Shown: piece after piece, positions 36,733 through 47,200 of the stretch | Layout of the letters: each line of letters starts with the position of its first letter | How positions within the stretch are numbered: position 1 is the first letter of the stretch | Source of the DNA: Verrucomicrobiales bacterium | GTDB taxonomy: Bacteria > Verrucomicrobiota > Verrucomicrobiia > Limisphaerales > J093 | Assembly: GCA_024233215.1 (NCBI GenBank) | Contig: JACKPW010000012.1 | Location: forward strand, 124,001 to 188,000 | Length of the DNA: 64,000 nucleotides | Direction: 5' to 3' | Position numbers and translations under genes: made by a program | Notes under the pieces: model-generated | What the model was told of the DNA's origin: nothing | What the model saw: the letters and a program-made list of their open reading frames with translations, nothing else | Databases searched by the model: none

Positions 36733-36760
36733 TTGATCAAGTAAATGATAAGTCTATAAT
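36733..36760 (+). promoter_or_regulatory. Strong predicted sigma-70 promoter for prolyl oligopeptidase
   Basis: TTGATC (36733-36738) and a perfect TATAAT (36755-36760) with 16-base spacing, within an unusually AT-rich island (about 36735-36772). The expected transcription start near 36767 leaves a leader of about 70 bases to the oligopeptidase start. Confidence 0.6.
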
Positions 36761-36838
36761 GGTGTAATTAAGTGGCCATGTATGCCATGAGGCGCACGTC
36801 GTAGCGCGGCCTTGCATCTCGTGCCCGTTCGTTGTGTC

Positions 36839-38998
36839 ATGCCTGGCATGTCGAAATCTGGCCTGCTTTCGCTGCTGTTGCTGAGTGGGACGTTGCCCCT
36901 TGCCCCGGCGTGGACCGCCTCGCCGCCCCCCTCCAAACGATCTCCGGTGATGGACACTTATCATGGCGTGGAAGTGACGGATCCCTATCGCTGGCTCGAG
37001 GACTGGTCGGATCCCGTCGTGCAGGACTGGACCCGGGAGCAGACCGCCTTCGCGCGCGAATACCTGGATCACCGACCGGGTGTGGCCGATCTCCGCCAAC
37101 AGGTCACTGCCATCCTGTCCGCCAACACAACCTCGTACGGCGGTGTCGGCTGGCGGTCCGGTGTCTTCTTCGCCGTCAAGAACCAACCCCCGAAGCAACA
37201 GTCGTTCCTGGTCCGACTCGACTCCCCCTGGCACACCGAAACAGAGCGGGTGCTGGTGGATCCGAACACTCTGGACCCGTCCGGCGCGACCACCATCGAC
37301 TGGTATGTGCCCTCCTTCGATGGCCGGTTGGTGGCAGTCTCCCTGTCGCGCGCCGGTACTGAGGCGGGCGATGTGCACGTCTTCGACACCAACAGCGGAC
37401 GCCAAGTCCACGAAGTCATCCCCCGCGTGAACACCGGGACCGCCGGAGGATCACTGGCCTGGCTGCCGGATGGTTCCGGGTTCTTCTACACGCGACATCC
37501 CCGCGGACAGGAACGGGCGCCGGAGGACTTGAACTTCTATCAGCAGGTTTACTTCCATGCCTTGGGGACACCCACGGAAGACGACCGCTACGAACTGGGA
37601 CGTGACTTTCCCCGCATTGCCGAAATCCAGCTTGAGATGCAACCCCGCACCGGTTGGCTCCTCGTCACCGTGCAAAACGGCGATGGCGGGGAATTCGCCC
37701 ACTACGTCCGCGACAATGCGGGCGACTGGCGGCAGTTCAGCCGGTTCGGGGACAAGACCATCCAGGCGACCTTTGGACGGGACAACGACCTGTTCCTCAT
37801 CTCGCGCGAGAGTGCACCGCGGGGTCGGATCCTGCGCCTGACGTTGGACGACCTGGACCCGGCTCACGCGAAGGTGCTTGTCCCCGAGCAGAAGGGCACC
37901 GTGGTCACAAGCTTCCACCAAGGCGCGCCTTCGATGGTGGTCACTCCGCAGCGGCTTTACGTCACCTACCAACTCGGTGGTCCCTCCGAATTGAAGGTGT
38001 TCAACCACGCCGGTGAAACGCAACCCGCCCCGGATCAGCCGGGCATCGCCTCGGTGGGGGGGCTCATGCCAATCGGTGAGGATCGCATCCTTTTCAGCCT
38101 GGAATCCTACGTGGCACCCCGGACCTACTACAGCTTTGACGCGGTCGACGCAAAGGCGCGAGCGACGGAGTTGAAGACCTCCTCCCCCGTGGCACTCGCT
38201 GACTGTCGGGTGGTGCGTGAGTTCGCCACTTCGAGGGATGGTACCCGTGTGCCGGTGAATATCCTGATCCCGCCAAACACAAACGCCGACTCACCCCATC
38301 CCTGCATTGCCTACGGCTACGGCGGTTACGGCATCAGCATGGTGCCCGGCTTCAATCCGCTCCGACGCATTCTGATGGACCACGGCGTTCTCTTCGCCGT
38401 GGCCAACCTTCGGGGTGGTGGGGAATTCGGGGAGACCTGGCATCAGCAGGGCAACCTCACCCGCAAGCAAAACGTCTTCGACGACTTCGCGGCGGTGCTC
38501 GATCACCTCGTGGAACGCGGTTACACACGACCCGAGCAGCTCGCGATCATGGGTGGCAGCAACGGCGGTCTGCTCATGGGCGCCACGCTCACCCAGCATC
38601 CGCACGCGATGAAGGCCGTCGTCTCGTCGGTGGGGATCTACGACATGCTGCGGGTCGAACTCTCGCCCAACGGCGCCTTCAACGTCACCGAGTTCGGCAC
38701 GGTCAGGGAACCGGATCAGTTCCGCGCCCTTTACGCCTACTCCCCTTATCATCACGTCCGGGAAGGCACCGCCTACCCGGCGACGTTGTTCCTGACCGGC
38801 GCGAATGATCCCCGGGTGGACCCGATGCATTCCCGCAAGATGACCGCCCTGCTGCAGCATGCGAAGGGCGGCGACGCGCCGATCCTGCTGTTGACCAGCC
38901 TCGACACCGGGCACGGCGCCGGCACGCCGCTGGATGTGCGGATCAACCAGCAGGTCGACATCCTCGCCTTCCTGTTCGACCAGCTCGGCGTCCGCTGA
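36839..38998 (+). CDS. Prolyl oligopeptidase (family S9A), exported
   Basis: 719 residues from the ATG at 36839; ATGs at 36812 and 36848 are also possible. A signal peptide (KSGLLSLLLLSGTLPLAPA) marks export. The N-terminal segment DTYHGVEVTDPYRWLEDW is the S9A signature, followed by the seven-bladed propeller (about 80-430) and the alpha/beta-hydrolase domain. The nucleophile lies in MGGSNGGLLMG (Ser about 574); the catalytic Asp is in TGANDPRVDP and the His in DTGHGAG. The enzyme cleaves short peptides after proline. It is transcribed alone from a strong promoter and converges with a Gfo/Idh gene 10 bases away. Confidence 0.95.
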   Translation: MPGMSKSGLLSLLLLSGTLPLAPAWTASPPPSKRSPVMDTYHGVEVTDPYRWLEDWSDPVVQDWTREQTAFAREYLDHRPGVADLRQQVTAILSANTTSYGGVGWRSGVFFAVKNQPPKQQSFLVRLDSPWHTETERVLVDPNTLDPSGATTIDWYVPSFDGRLVAVSLSRAGTEAGDVHVFDTNSGRQVHEVIPRVNTGTAGGSLAWLPDGSGFFYTRHPRGQERAPEDLNFYQQVYFHALGTPTEDDRYELGRDFPRIAEIQLEMQPRTGWLLVTVQNGDGGEFAHYVRDNAGDWRQFSRFGDKTIQATFGRDNDLFLISRESAPRGRILRLTLDDLDPAHAKVLVPEQKGTVVTSFHQGAPSMVVTPQRLYVTYQLGGPSELKVFNHAGETQPAPDQPGIASVGGLMPIGEDRILFSLESYVAPRTYYSFDAVDAKARATELKTSSPVALADCRVVREFATSRDGTRVPVNILIPPNTNADSPHPCIAYGYGGYGISMVPGFNPLRRILMDHGVLFAVANLRGGGEFGETWHQQGNLTRKQNVFDDFAAVLDHLVERGYTRPEQLAIMGGSNGGLLMGATLTQHPHAMKAVVSSVGIYDMLRVELSPNGAFNVTEFGTVREPDQFRALYAYSPYHHVREGTAYPATLFLTGANDPRVDPMHSRKMTALLQHAKGGDAPILLLTSLDTGHGAGTPLDVRINQQVDILAFLFDQLGVR

Positions 38999-39008
38999 AA
39001 GCCATCCT

Positions 39009-40346
39009 TCAGAGGACGTACGGATACCGGTGCGGTTTCGAGAGCAGCCGGTTGGCCTGGGGATCGCCGATGACCTCCTGTTTTTCGCCGTCCCAGACGA
39101 GTTTGCGTCCGAGGATGTAGGCCAGGTTGCCGAGGTTGCAGAGGGTGGCGGTGCGATGGCCGATCTCGATGTCCACCGCCGGTCGCAGGTGGCCTTCCCG
39201 GATGGACTTCAGCCAGTCGGCCTTGTGGTTCATGTTGAAGTCCTCGTATTCGTCCGTGCGATAGACCTCCTCGCCGCCGGGCGGCAACTTGAAGTTGATG
39301 GCCTCCGGGTTGGCGGGGCGATAGCCTCCTTCCCACTCGAGGACCAGTTTGCCGTTGTCGCCCCAGAAGCAATTGCCGAACTCGGTCTGCCCGACCTTGT
39401 CGCCGGGCTGCCCCCAGATGAGCGTCCAGTCCGGATCCTTGAACTCATAGGTGACGTCCATGGTGACCGGGTTGTCCCACAGGCCGGAGGTGGGTGCCCG
39501 GCCGGTGGCCTCGACGGTGAAGGAGGTTTGCCGGTCGGCGTTCATGCACCAGAGAATCGTGCTGAACTGGTGCGCGCCACGGTCGCGGATGTTGCCGCCG
39601 CCACTTTCCAGCAACCACCGGAAGGTGGCCGGGCAAAAGCGCCGGTTGTAGGGACGCCAGGGGAGGGGGCCAACCCACAGATCCCAATCGAGGCCGTCCG
39701 GCGGCGGCGAATCCGGGAGCGGCTTTTCATCCACGGGATTCGGGTAATGCCAGCAGGTGACCTTGCGCACCCGCCCGACGATGCCGTTGCGAATGGCGCG
39801 GCAGGTGTGCCAACCGCCCAAGGCCGTCCGGGCCTGGGCGCCGACCTGTACCGCCACCTTGTTCCCGCGGGCGGCATCCACCATCGCCTGCCCTTCGCGC
39901 ACGGTCACCGAAGCCGGTTTCTCCACGTACACGTGCTTGCCTGTCTGGCAGGCGTGGACAGTCATCACCGCGTGCCAGTGATCCGGCGTGGCGATCAGGA
40001 CCGCGTCGATGTCCTTCCGCTCGAGGATGTGGCGATAATCGCGGTACGCCGCGACGTTGCCCCCCACGGTTTCCGCGGCGGTGATGAGGAAGTTCTCATT
40101 CGCATCGCACACCGCCGCGACCCTCACCTTGTTGTCGGCCTGGAATCTCAGCATGTTCCGCACGTGGTTCATTCCCATGCCTCCCGTGCCGATGTGGGCC
40201 ACTATGAAGCGGTTGTTGGCACCCGGGCGACCTGCGGCTCCCAGGACCCGTGACGGGATCAGGGTGGGCAGGGCGATCGTGCCGGTGGCGGCGAGGGAGG
40301 AGACCCGGAGAAAACGACGACGCGAGAGGGGTTGGATGAGGTTCAT
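39009..40346 (-). CDS. Tat-exported Gfo/Idh/MocA oxidoreductase
   Basis: 445 residues. The leader SRRRFLRVSSLAATGTIALP is a twin-arginine signal, so the protein is exported folded, with its cofactor. The core starts FIVAHIGTGGMGMNHV (Rossmann loop); VYVEKPASV is the EKP motif and GAHQFSTILWCMNAD holds the catalytic-region His. Planctomycetes and Verrucomicrobia carry large expansions of this exported subgroup, generally near sulfatases or glycoside hydrolases. The ATG overlaps the stop of the upstream ThuA-like gene as ATGA, so the two are translationally coupled. Substrate is probably a sugar or sugar derivative. Confidence 0.92.
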   Translation of the reverse strand: MNLIQPLSRRRFLRVSSLAATGTIALPTLIPSRVLGAAGRPGANNRFIVAHIGTGGMGMNHVRNMLRFQADNKVRVAAVCDANENFLITAAETVGGNVAAYRDYRHILERKDIDAVLIATPDHWHAVMTVHACQTGKHVYVEKPASVTVREGQAMVDAARGNKVAVQVGAQARTALGGWHTCRAIRNGIVGRVRKVTCWHYPNPVDEKPLPDSPPPDGLDWDLWVGPLPWRPYNRRFCPATFRWLLESGGGNIRDRGAHQFSTILWCMNADRQTSFTVEATGRAPTSGLWDNPVTMDVTYEFKDPDWTLIWGQPGDKVGQTEFGNCFWGDNGKLVLEWEGGYRPANPEAINFKLPPGGEEVYRTDEYEDFNMNHKADWLKSIREGHLRPAVDIEIGHRTATLCNLGNLAYILGRKLVWDGEKQEVIGDPQANRLLSKPHRYPYVL

Positions 40347-41485
40347 GGTGAGTTCAGGGTGGGTGATTCCAGGGAGGGGGACGCCACCTCCCCGGGTTTC
40401 GGGACGGCGGTTCGGGGAATCATGGCCGCGGCCAGGGTCTCCGGTCGCAGCCCCTTGGTGAAGCGGTCGAAGCCGAAAGGTGTGGGGCGGTACGGTGTCA
40501 CGAACCGGACGTCGCTCTGTGCCGGGATGCGGTCCTCCAGTCCGACCGCCCAGTAGCAGGCATTGACCAGCAAGCGGCGGAACGACTCGTCCGCGAAATC
40601 CTGGCTTGCCCCCATCGTGGTGGTAAAGACCCGCGCGCGGCCGCCCGGGCTGGAATACTCCTTCGTCCAGGCGAGCGGCATGGGAGGCTTTTCGCTGGCC
40701 GGGTCATCAGGACGCATGCCGCGAAGCACCTGCCCCGTAACCAGAACGCGGGCTCCGCCGGCGATCGGTTCGCGCACGGTATAGACGTCCGTCGGTCCCC
40801 ACAGGGCGCCGACACCGCGCAGGATCGGATGGTCCCGTTCCGCCTCCACGATCAGTCCCCGGGTGCTTTCCTTCCCGTGCGCGCCGTGATGGGAAATCCA
40901 GGTGGCGCCGAGGACCTGCTGGCCGAAACCGCCGGCGAAATCCCCGGTCCGATTGTCGGAACTGTAGCGGAAATGGCGGCTCCCCGGCCGGTTGCGGAAT
41001 GCCACGACCGAGGGCCGGATTCCGACGACCGGCCGGCCGGATTCCAGGTAGGCGTCCACGGCGTCCATCTGATCGTCGGGCAGGTCGCGAAACCGGGTGA
41101 ACACCACCATGAGGTCGGCGTCCGCCAGGAGGTGAAGGCCGGGGATGTTGTCCGTCGTGTTGGGATCAATTTCCCCGGTGGCGCGGTTGATGGCAAAGAG
41201 AACCGTGCAGTTGAAGCCGTGTCGCACGGCGAGCAGTTGCCCCAGCATCGGCATCGCCTCCTCGGACCGGTATTCCTCATCACCGCTGATCAGCACAATG
41301 TTCCGGCCCCTTCCCGGCCCGGCGTTCCCTTGGAAGGTGAGCCAGGGGGCCGCAACGGTGTTTCCGCCCACCAGGCAGGCAGCCGCCACGAGACCGGTGA
41401 CCACGGTGACACGAATGCGAGACCGCCCCCATCCGGCTGGGCGCAGGGCACGTCGGGCGAGGTGGCGCATGACAGTCATGAGCAT
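40343..41485 (-). CDS. ThuA-like (trehalose-utilisation) domain protein, exported
   Basis: 380 residues if translation starts at the ATG at 41485; ATGs at 41479 and 41470 are alternatives, and the frame is open further upstream. A hydrophobic segment (VTVVTGLVAAACLVGGNTVA) acts as signal. The core NIVLISGDEEYRSEEAMPML has the ThuA/glutamine-amidotransferase-like opening, followed by LMVVFTRFRDLPDDQMDAVD, the conserved ThuA core helix. SHHGAHG and DHPILRGVG are further family motifs. ThuA with a Gfo/Idh partner converts disaccharides to 3-keto derivatives in rhizobia, and the ATGA overlap with the Gfo/Idh gene supports a similar two-step pathway. Confidence 0.87.
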   Translation of the reverse strand: MLMTVMRHLARRALRPAGWGRSRIRVTVVTGLVAAACLVGGNTVAAPWLTFQGNAGPGRGRNIVLISGDEEYRSEEAMPMLGQLLAVRHGFNCTVLFAINRATGEIDPNTTDNIPGLHLLADADLMVVFTRFRDLPDDQMDAVDAYLESGRPVVGIRPSVVAFRNRPGSRHFRYSSDNRTGDFAGGFGQQVLGATWISHHGAHGKESTRGLIVEAERDHPILRGVGALWGPTDVYTVREPIAGGARVLVTGQVLRGMRPDDPASEKPPMPLAWTKEYSSPGGRARVFTTTMGASQDFADESFRRLLVNACYWAVGLEDRIPAQSDVRFVTPYRPTPFGFDRFTKGLRPETLAAAMIPRTAVPKPGEVASPSLESPTLNSP

Positions 41486-41667
41486 GAACGGCGATTGATT
41501 CGCGGGGAGCGTATCCTCCGGGCGGCGACCGGTCCAGCACCGTCGCGCGCACTGTCGCGCGCGGGCGGGGCATTCACGACAGGGACGAGAGAATCTCGGG
41601 AAGTTCGCCGACCTCGGAGAGGCACCATCCCAAGCAGGGCGAAGGTTCACGCGGTTGGACCGGAACG

Positions 41668-41701
41668 GCAGTTTCGTGTTGCACCTGCAACACGAAACTG
41701 C
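41668..41701. repeat. 34-base near-perfect palindrome in a divergent intergenic region
   Basis: GCAGTTTCGTGTTGCA (41668-41683) and TGCAACACGAAACTGC (41686-41701) are exact complements separated by CC. It lies between the ThuA-like gene and nfnA, which diverge. It could act as an operator, a bidirectional transcription barrier or a REP-type mobile palindrome. The rest of the 41486-41897 gap holds only an AT-rich stretch near 41755-41800 that may carry the nfnA promoter; there GGAACA (41774) and TGTTCC (41792) form a small inverted repeat. Confidence 0.7.
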
Positions 41702-41897
41702 TGGTTGGGTGGCGATGGCGGCCGGATTGTCGACCGGATCGGGCCCCCCTCAGGATCATTTATTCGTACATGCGGAACAAATGGAGTATTGTGTTCCTAC
41801 TTCTGACTGTTAGCATTCAGGCACGCTGTTCGGTGCGCTGCCGCGGCGGAGAGGGTGTTTTTCGCTCGTGTTGGGCAGCGTCGGGAGCGTTCCTGAA

Positions 41898-42788
41898 ATG
41901 TACAAAATCCTCGAAGCCAAATTCTTGGCGCCGCAGGTGAAGCTTCTCCGACTGGAGGCTCCGGCCATTGCCCGGAGGCGCAAGGCGGGTCAGTTTGTCA
42001 TTCTGCGTGTGCATGAAACGGGGGAGCGCATTCCCCTTACCATTGCCGATTCCGACAAGGAATCCGGCAGCATCACGATCATCGTCCAGGGCGTCGGCAA
42101 GACGACGCGGTTGTTGAACGAGAAGGAGGCCGGCGATTCCATCCTGGATGTGGTGGGGCCGTTGGGGATGGCTTCGGAGGTGGAGCATTTTGGTACCGCA
42201 GTGGTGATCGGCGGCGGACTGGGAACCGCCATTGCGTATCCCACGGCGAAGGCCCTCAAGGAGGCCGGCAACCACGTGATCGTGATCATCGGCGGACGCA
42301 GCAAGGAGTTCGTGTTGCTCGAGAACGAGATGAAGGAGTTCGCCGACGAGGTCTACGTGACCACGGACGACGGGTCCTACGCCGAGAAGGGCTTTGTCAC
42401 GGATCGCCTGAAGGGCCTGATCGAGGGCGGGCGGGACATCAACTATGTGCTGGCCATCGGGCCCATTCCGATGATGAACGCCGTGGCCGGGGTCACCAAG
42501 CCGTACGGCATCAAGACCGTGGTCAGCCTGAACCCGGTGATGGTGGATGGCACCGGGATGTGCGGCGGATGCCGGGTGCTGGTGAACGGTGAGAGCAAGT
42601 TTGCCTGCGTGGATGGCCCGGAATTCGACGCCCACCAGGTGGACTTCCGGCTGCTTTCCACCCGGAACACGATGTATCGCGCGGCCGAGCAGTCTGCCCT
42701 GGCCGAGTTCGAGCAGGACCATGACGATCACGAATGCCGGCTGATGAAGCAGGCCGACGCCCAACAGTCCCAACCCGCCCAAGCATGA
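41898..42788 (+). CDS. nfnA: NfnA: small subunit of NADH-dependent ferredoxin:NADP+ oxidoreductase
   Basis: 296 residues from the ATG at 41898. The protein belongs to the ferredoxin-NADP reductase/dihydroorotate dehydrogenase electron-transfer family: a flavin-binding barrel with RIPLTIADSD, an NAD-binding domain with VVIGGGLGTAIAYP, and the [2Fe-2S] segment DGTGMCGGCRVLVNGESKFAC with its conserved DGPEFD. This combination is typical of NfnA/SudB. NfnAB bifurcates electrons from NADPH to NAD+ and ferredoxin, or the reverse. The stop overlaps the start of nfnB as ATGA. A sulfide dehydrogenase role has been proposed for homologues (SudAB), so the physiological direction is uncertain. Confidence 0.92.
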   Translation: MYKILEAKFLAPQVKLLRLEAPAIARRRKAGQFVILRVHETGERIPLTIADSDKESGSITIIVQGVGKTTRLLNEKEAGDSILDVVGPLGMASEVEHFGTAVVIGGGLGTAIAYPTAKALKEAGNHVIVIIGGRSKEFVLLENEMKEFADEVYVTTDDGSYAEKGFVTDRLKGLIEGGRDINYVLAIGPIPMMNAVAGVTKPYGIKTVVSLNPVMVDGTGMCGGCRVLVNGESKFACVDGPEFDAHQVDFRLLSTRNTMYRAAEQSALAEFEQDHDDHECRLMKQADAQQSQPAQA

Positions 42789-44212
42789 GCAATCCCCTCC
42801 CCGCCAAAGAGCGCATGAAGATTCCCCGGCAGCACATGCCGGAGCAGGAACCGGAATTCCGTCGCGCGAACTTCGAAGAAGTCAACCTGGGCCTGGACGC
42901 CACCCTGGCGAAGCAGGAAGCGCTGCGCTGCCTGCAGTGCACCAGCCAGCACTGTTTCATCGGCTGCCCCGTCGGGGTGAAGGTGCGCGAGTTCATCGAC
43001 CTCATCGTGGAGGGCGACTACCTCGGTGCCGCCGCGAAGATTCGCGAGGACAATGTGTTGCCCGCCGTGACCGGTCGCGTCTGCCCGCAGGAAGAGCAGT
43101 GCGAGGGCCGCTGTGTCCTGACCAAGAAGGGCGAAGCGGTGGCGGTCGGCTATCTCGAGCGTTTCGTGGCCGATTACGAACGCACGCACGGCAAGGTGGG
43201 ACTCCCGCCCAGGGCGCCCGCCACGGGGCGCAAGGTGGCGATCATCGGCAGCGGACCCGCGGGGCTCAGTGCGGCCGGTGATCTGGTTCAGAAGGGCCAC
43301 GAGGTTGTGGTGATGGAGGCGCTGCACGAGATCGGCGGCGTGTTGATCTACGGCATTCCCGAGTTCCGGCTGCCCAAGGACATCGTGCGCCAGGAAGTGG
43401 ACACGATGCGCCAGATGGGCGTGGAATTCCGGACCAACGTGGTTGTGGGCAAGACGGTGACGGTGGATGAACTCCTGAGCGAGGAGGGCTATGACGCGGT
43501 GTTCGTCGCCACCGGGGCCGGGCTGCCGATCTTCCTGAACATCCCGGGGGAGAACCTCTGCGGGGTCTATTCGGCGAACGAGTTCCTGACGCGGGTCAAC
43601 CTGATGAAGGCGAACCGCGACGACCATGACCAGCCGGTGTTTGACTGCCGCGGAAAGGACGTCGTGGTGATTGGTGGCGGCAACACCGCCATGGACGCCG
43701 TGCGCACGTCGCTCCGGGTGGGAGCCCGGAATGCCGCCATCGTCTACCGCCGTTCCGAGCAGGAGATGCCGGCGCGGGTGGAGGAGGTGAAGCACGCCCG
43801 CGAGGAGGGCGTGGACTTCAAGATGCTGACGGCGCCGCTGGAATTCCTCGACGATGGCAAGGGCTGGCTGCAGGGCGTGCGTTGTCAGACGATGGAACTG
43901 GGTGAGCCGGACGCGTCGGGCCGGCGTCGGCCGGTGCCGATCGCGGGTTCCGAGCACGTGGTGCCCGCCAGCATGGCGATCATTGCGGTGGGCAACGGCG
44001 GCAATCCGCTTGTGCAGGCCACCACCCCCGACCTGAAGACCACGAGGAAGGGCTACATCGAAGCCGATCCGAACAGCCTCCGAACCTCCAAGAAGGGGGT
44101 CTTTGCCGGGGGGGACATTGTGACGGGCGGCGCCACGGTCATTCTCGCGATGGGGGCCGGTCGCCAGGCGGCGAAGTCCATTCACGAGTATCTCGAGACG
44201 GGGGCCTGGTGA
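42785..44212 (+). CDS. nfnB: NfnB: large subunit, glutamate-synthase-small-subunit-like flavoprotein
   Basis: 475 residues from the ATG at 42785, which overlaps the nfnA stop. The N-terminal part has Cys clusters CLQCTSQHCFIGCPVG and CPQEEQCEGRC for two [4Fe-4S] centres. The FAD-binding loop VAIIGSGPAGLSAAGDL and the NADPH-binding loop VVVIGGGNTAMDAVRTSLRV follow, and GGDIVTGGATVILAMGAGR is the conserved C-terminal FAD contact. Length matches NfnB/GltD. Pairing with NfnA identifies it as the bifurcating complex rather than glutamate synthase, whose large subunit is not present. It converges with the sensor kinase gene 8 bases away. Confidence 0.93.
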   Translation: MSNPLPAKERMKIPRQHMPEQEPEFRRANFEEVNLGLDATLAKQEALRCLQCTSQHCFIGCPVGVKVREFIDLIVEGDYLGAAAKIREDNVLPAVTGRVCPQEEQCEGRCVLTKKGEAVAVGYLERFVADYERTHGKVGLPPRAPATGRKVAIIGSGPAGLSAAGDLVQKGHEVVVMEALHEIGGVLIYGIPEFRLPKDIVRQEVDTMRQMGVEFRTNVVVGKTVTVDELLSEEGYDAVFVATGAGLPIFLNIPGENLCGVYSANEFLTRVNLMKANRDDHDQPVFDCRGKDVVVIGGGNTAMDAVRTSLRVGARNAAIVYRRSEQEMPARVEEVKHAREEGVDFKMLTAPLEFLDDGKGWLQGVRCQTMELGEPDASGRRRPVPIAGSEHVVPASMAIIAVGNGGNPLVQATTPDLKTTRKGYIEADPNSLRTSKKGVFAGGDIVTGGATVILAMGAGRQAAKSIHEYLETGAW

Positions 44213-44220
44213 ACTGAAAC

Positions 44221-47200
44221 TCACGCCGGCCTTGGAGCGGCCGGTCTGGTCACTTCGATGGGCAGCACCACGATAAAGGTGCTGCCCTTTTGTTCCAGGG
44301 ATTCCACGCGCAGCCCGAGGCCCATTTCGCGGGCGAACTCGTAGACCATGTAGAGGCCCAGGCCGGTGCCGTGCCGGGAGGAGAACGGCTTGGTGCTGAA
44401 GAACGGCTCGAAGATGCGCGCGCGAATCGCCTGGGGAATCCCGCATCCCTGGTCGCGAATGAGGATCTCGACGAAGCCGTGTGACGAGGGGGCGGGGGCG
44501 AGGGACCATTCCAGGGGGGAGTCTTCACGGTGGCGCCGGCTGACAAGCAGGATCTCGCCCCGGTTGTTCATGGCGTCGGCCGCGTTCAGGATCAGGTTCA
44601 GGAGGATCTGCTGAACGAGATCGCGGACCACCATGACCGGCGGCAGGTCCCGGGCCAACTCCCGGCGGAGGATCAGTTCGCGCTGAAAGCGGTCGCCCAA
44701 CAGGCGGACGGTCTCATCGATCATGGCGTTGGTCTCACAGGGAGCCGGGTGCCGTTCACTGGCACGGCTGAAGCCGAGCATTGCCTGGATGACCGAACTT
44801 GCCTGATCGACGCCCGCCTCGATGCGGTCCAACCGGGCCAGCACCTTGGGCCGGTCGTCCAGATTCGCGGCGACGATCTGGGCGGAGCCCCGGATGATGG
44901 AGAGGATGTTGTTGAAGTCGTGCGCGATGCCGGCCGTCAACGTGCCCAGGGCTGTCATCTTCTGACTCTGCACCAGGGCTTCGGTGGCCCGTTCCAGGTC
45001 GGCCTTGGCAACCGCCACCTGACGTTCCACGGTGGCGTAGCTGCGCCGCAGGCTGAAGTGCCGGTTGATTGCCAGCCAGATGAGTGCCACCACCGCCAGG
45101 AGGGCAACCGACCCGGCGGCGACCACGCGCGGATCATGAAACCAGGGCAACACCACGGCGAACTCCGTCACCGTCGGTTCCACCTGGGCATTCCAGTTCC
45201 GGTCCATGGCGCGGACCTCGAGCCGATGACGTCCGGAGGGCAGGTCGCGAATCACCACGGAATTGTTGCCGTTGAAGGATGACCATTCCCCCTCGTCCAC
45301 GCGATGGGAGTAGACGAGGCGTTCGTCTGGAGTGAACCGCCATTTGTCCCGCCCCCGAAAGACGAAGCGCAGGGTGCTGTCCGACTCCGGGTCCACCACC
45401 TTTTCGACCCCGATTGTGAGGGTCACCGGCGGGTCCACATCCGCCTGGGACACGTGCCGCACCAGGCCGCGTGAAGTGCCGACCCAGACGCGGTGGCGCG
45501 AGTCCTCGACAACGACATGTACCAGGTCCGAGGGGAGTCCGTCATCCGCCTTCACCGAGTTCCAGCCTCCGCCCGACTGGCGATGCAGCCCGTCGCCCGT
45601 GGCAAGCCAGACGCTTCCGTCCGACGCGGGCTGCATCATGCGTACACGGTCCAGTCCACCCCGGACCACGGACCATCGTTTGCCGTCAAACTCCGAGACC
45701 TTGTCCAGGCCACCGCACCAGATGCGGCCGTTCGGCCGTTCCAGCCAGCAAATGGCGCCATCATCCGTGAAACCGTCCGCGGGACCGAAGCGGCGCCAGG
45801 TGCCATCGCGCCACCGGGCGATGCCCCGGCTGCCCCCGGCCCAGATGTCGCCATTCGCCGATTCCTCGAGGAAGAACAGGTCGCCCGTCATTTCCTCCGG
45901 CAGCGCCATCTCCAGTCCTGAACGAAACGCATCCCCGTCAAACGCCTCCAGATGCGCTGGCTGCTCGGCGTCGTCTGCATCGACCACCACGTTCAGGGTC
46001 CCATCGGCTTCCTGGGAGACAATCTGGCGGACGCGGTGGCCCCGGGGATGCCGGATCTCCCGGAAACCGGCGCCATCGGGTGCGCCGGTCCAGATGCCAC
46101 CCGGTGCCGGGATTACGAGCCGCCCATCCGGCAGGCGATACATCCGGTCGCCCGCCTGGAACTCCGGTTCCAGTCCCCGGGGCCACGGGGTGATCCGCCA
46201 TTCCTCATCCTGCTGGCGGAGCAGTCCGGCGCGGAGGGCGAACCACAGCGTGCCGTCGGGTGCCAGGAGTCCCCCCATGACCTCTCCGGTGTCCGCGGCG
46301 GGTCCCGGACGCCACACGGGCGGGGCGCACCGGGCCAGTCCCTCGGAACTGGCGATCCAGAAGGCCCCGTCCGGTTCCATGGCAAAATCAAAATACTGGC
46401 CGGCCTGAAAATCCGCCACCGGTGCCGTGGTCTGGTCCGGCAGGACCCGCACCAGGCGGGCGAACGTCATCCCAAACCACTCTTCCGAATCCGGCGGGTG
46501 CCACGCGAACCGTGGGTTTTCCCCGGGGATTTCCTGGCGGGACCAGTTCACTCCGTCGAAGTGCACCGCCACGCGTCGCGATTGGGAGGGTTCTTCGCCC
46601 ACGCAGGAGACCCCGCCGTCCCGTTGCACCACCGGGTTGCGCAGGCTGTGGACCGCAAGCTCGCCTGGCAGGAGGTGTTCGAGGCGTGGCATTCCGGGAT
46701 CCAGTTGACGCAGGGGGCCGGCCAGCCGCATCAGCCCCGATTCGCAGGAAATCCAGCAACCGGCATCCGGTGTCGCCGTCACGTCAAGAAAGCGTCCCAG
46801 GGAGGTTTCATCCGCGCGGAGGACCACGGTGACGCTGCGCGACATGCCGCGGTATTCCAACAGTTCGTCCGGCAGCAGGACCAGCACCCGGTCCTGACTC
46901 GTGGGGAGGATGGGCGGTTGCCGCAGGGCTTGGAGCGGACTGGAGGCCACCTCGCGTTGGAAGGGCTCGATGGGGTGGGGGCGCCACTGGTTGGCGGCGT
47001 ATTGCAGCAGTCCCGCGGAATCCGTGGTCCAGATGAGACCCGCACGGCTCTGATAGACGCGCTGGCCGGCTCCTCCGGGGGAGGGGAGCCGTCGCACTTC
47101 GTAGCCGTCCAGGAGGCTGATGGCGTCGACCTCGCCGTGGCGGACCCAGACGTTTCCGCGGGGGCTGACCGTCACCGAGCGGGTCATCGATTCCGCCAGT

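Noticed and set aside
41527..41570. GTCGCGCGC repeated twice near 41545, possible tandem repeat
   Set aside because: Two short copies in GC-rich sequence are expected by chance.
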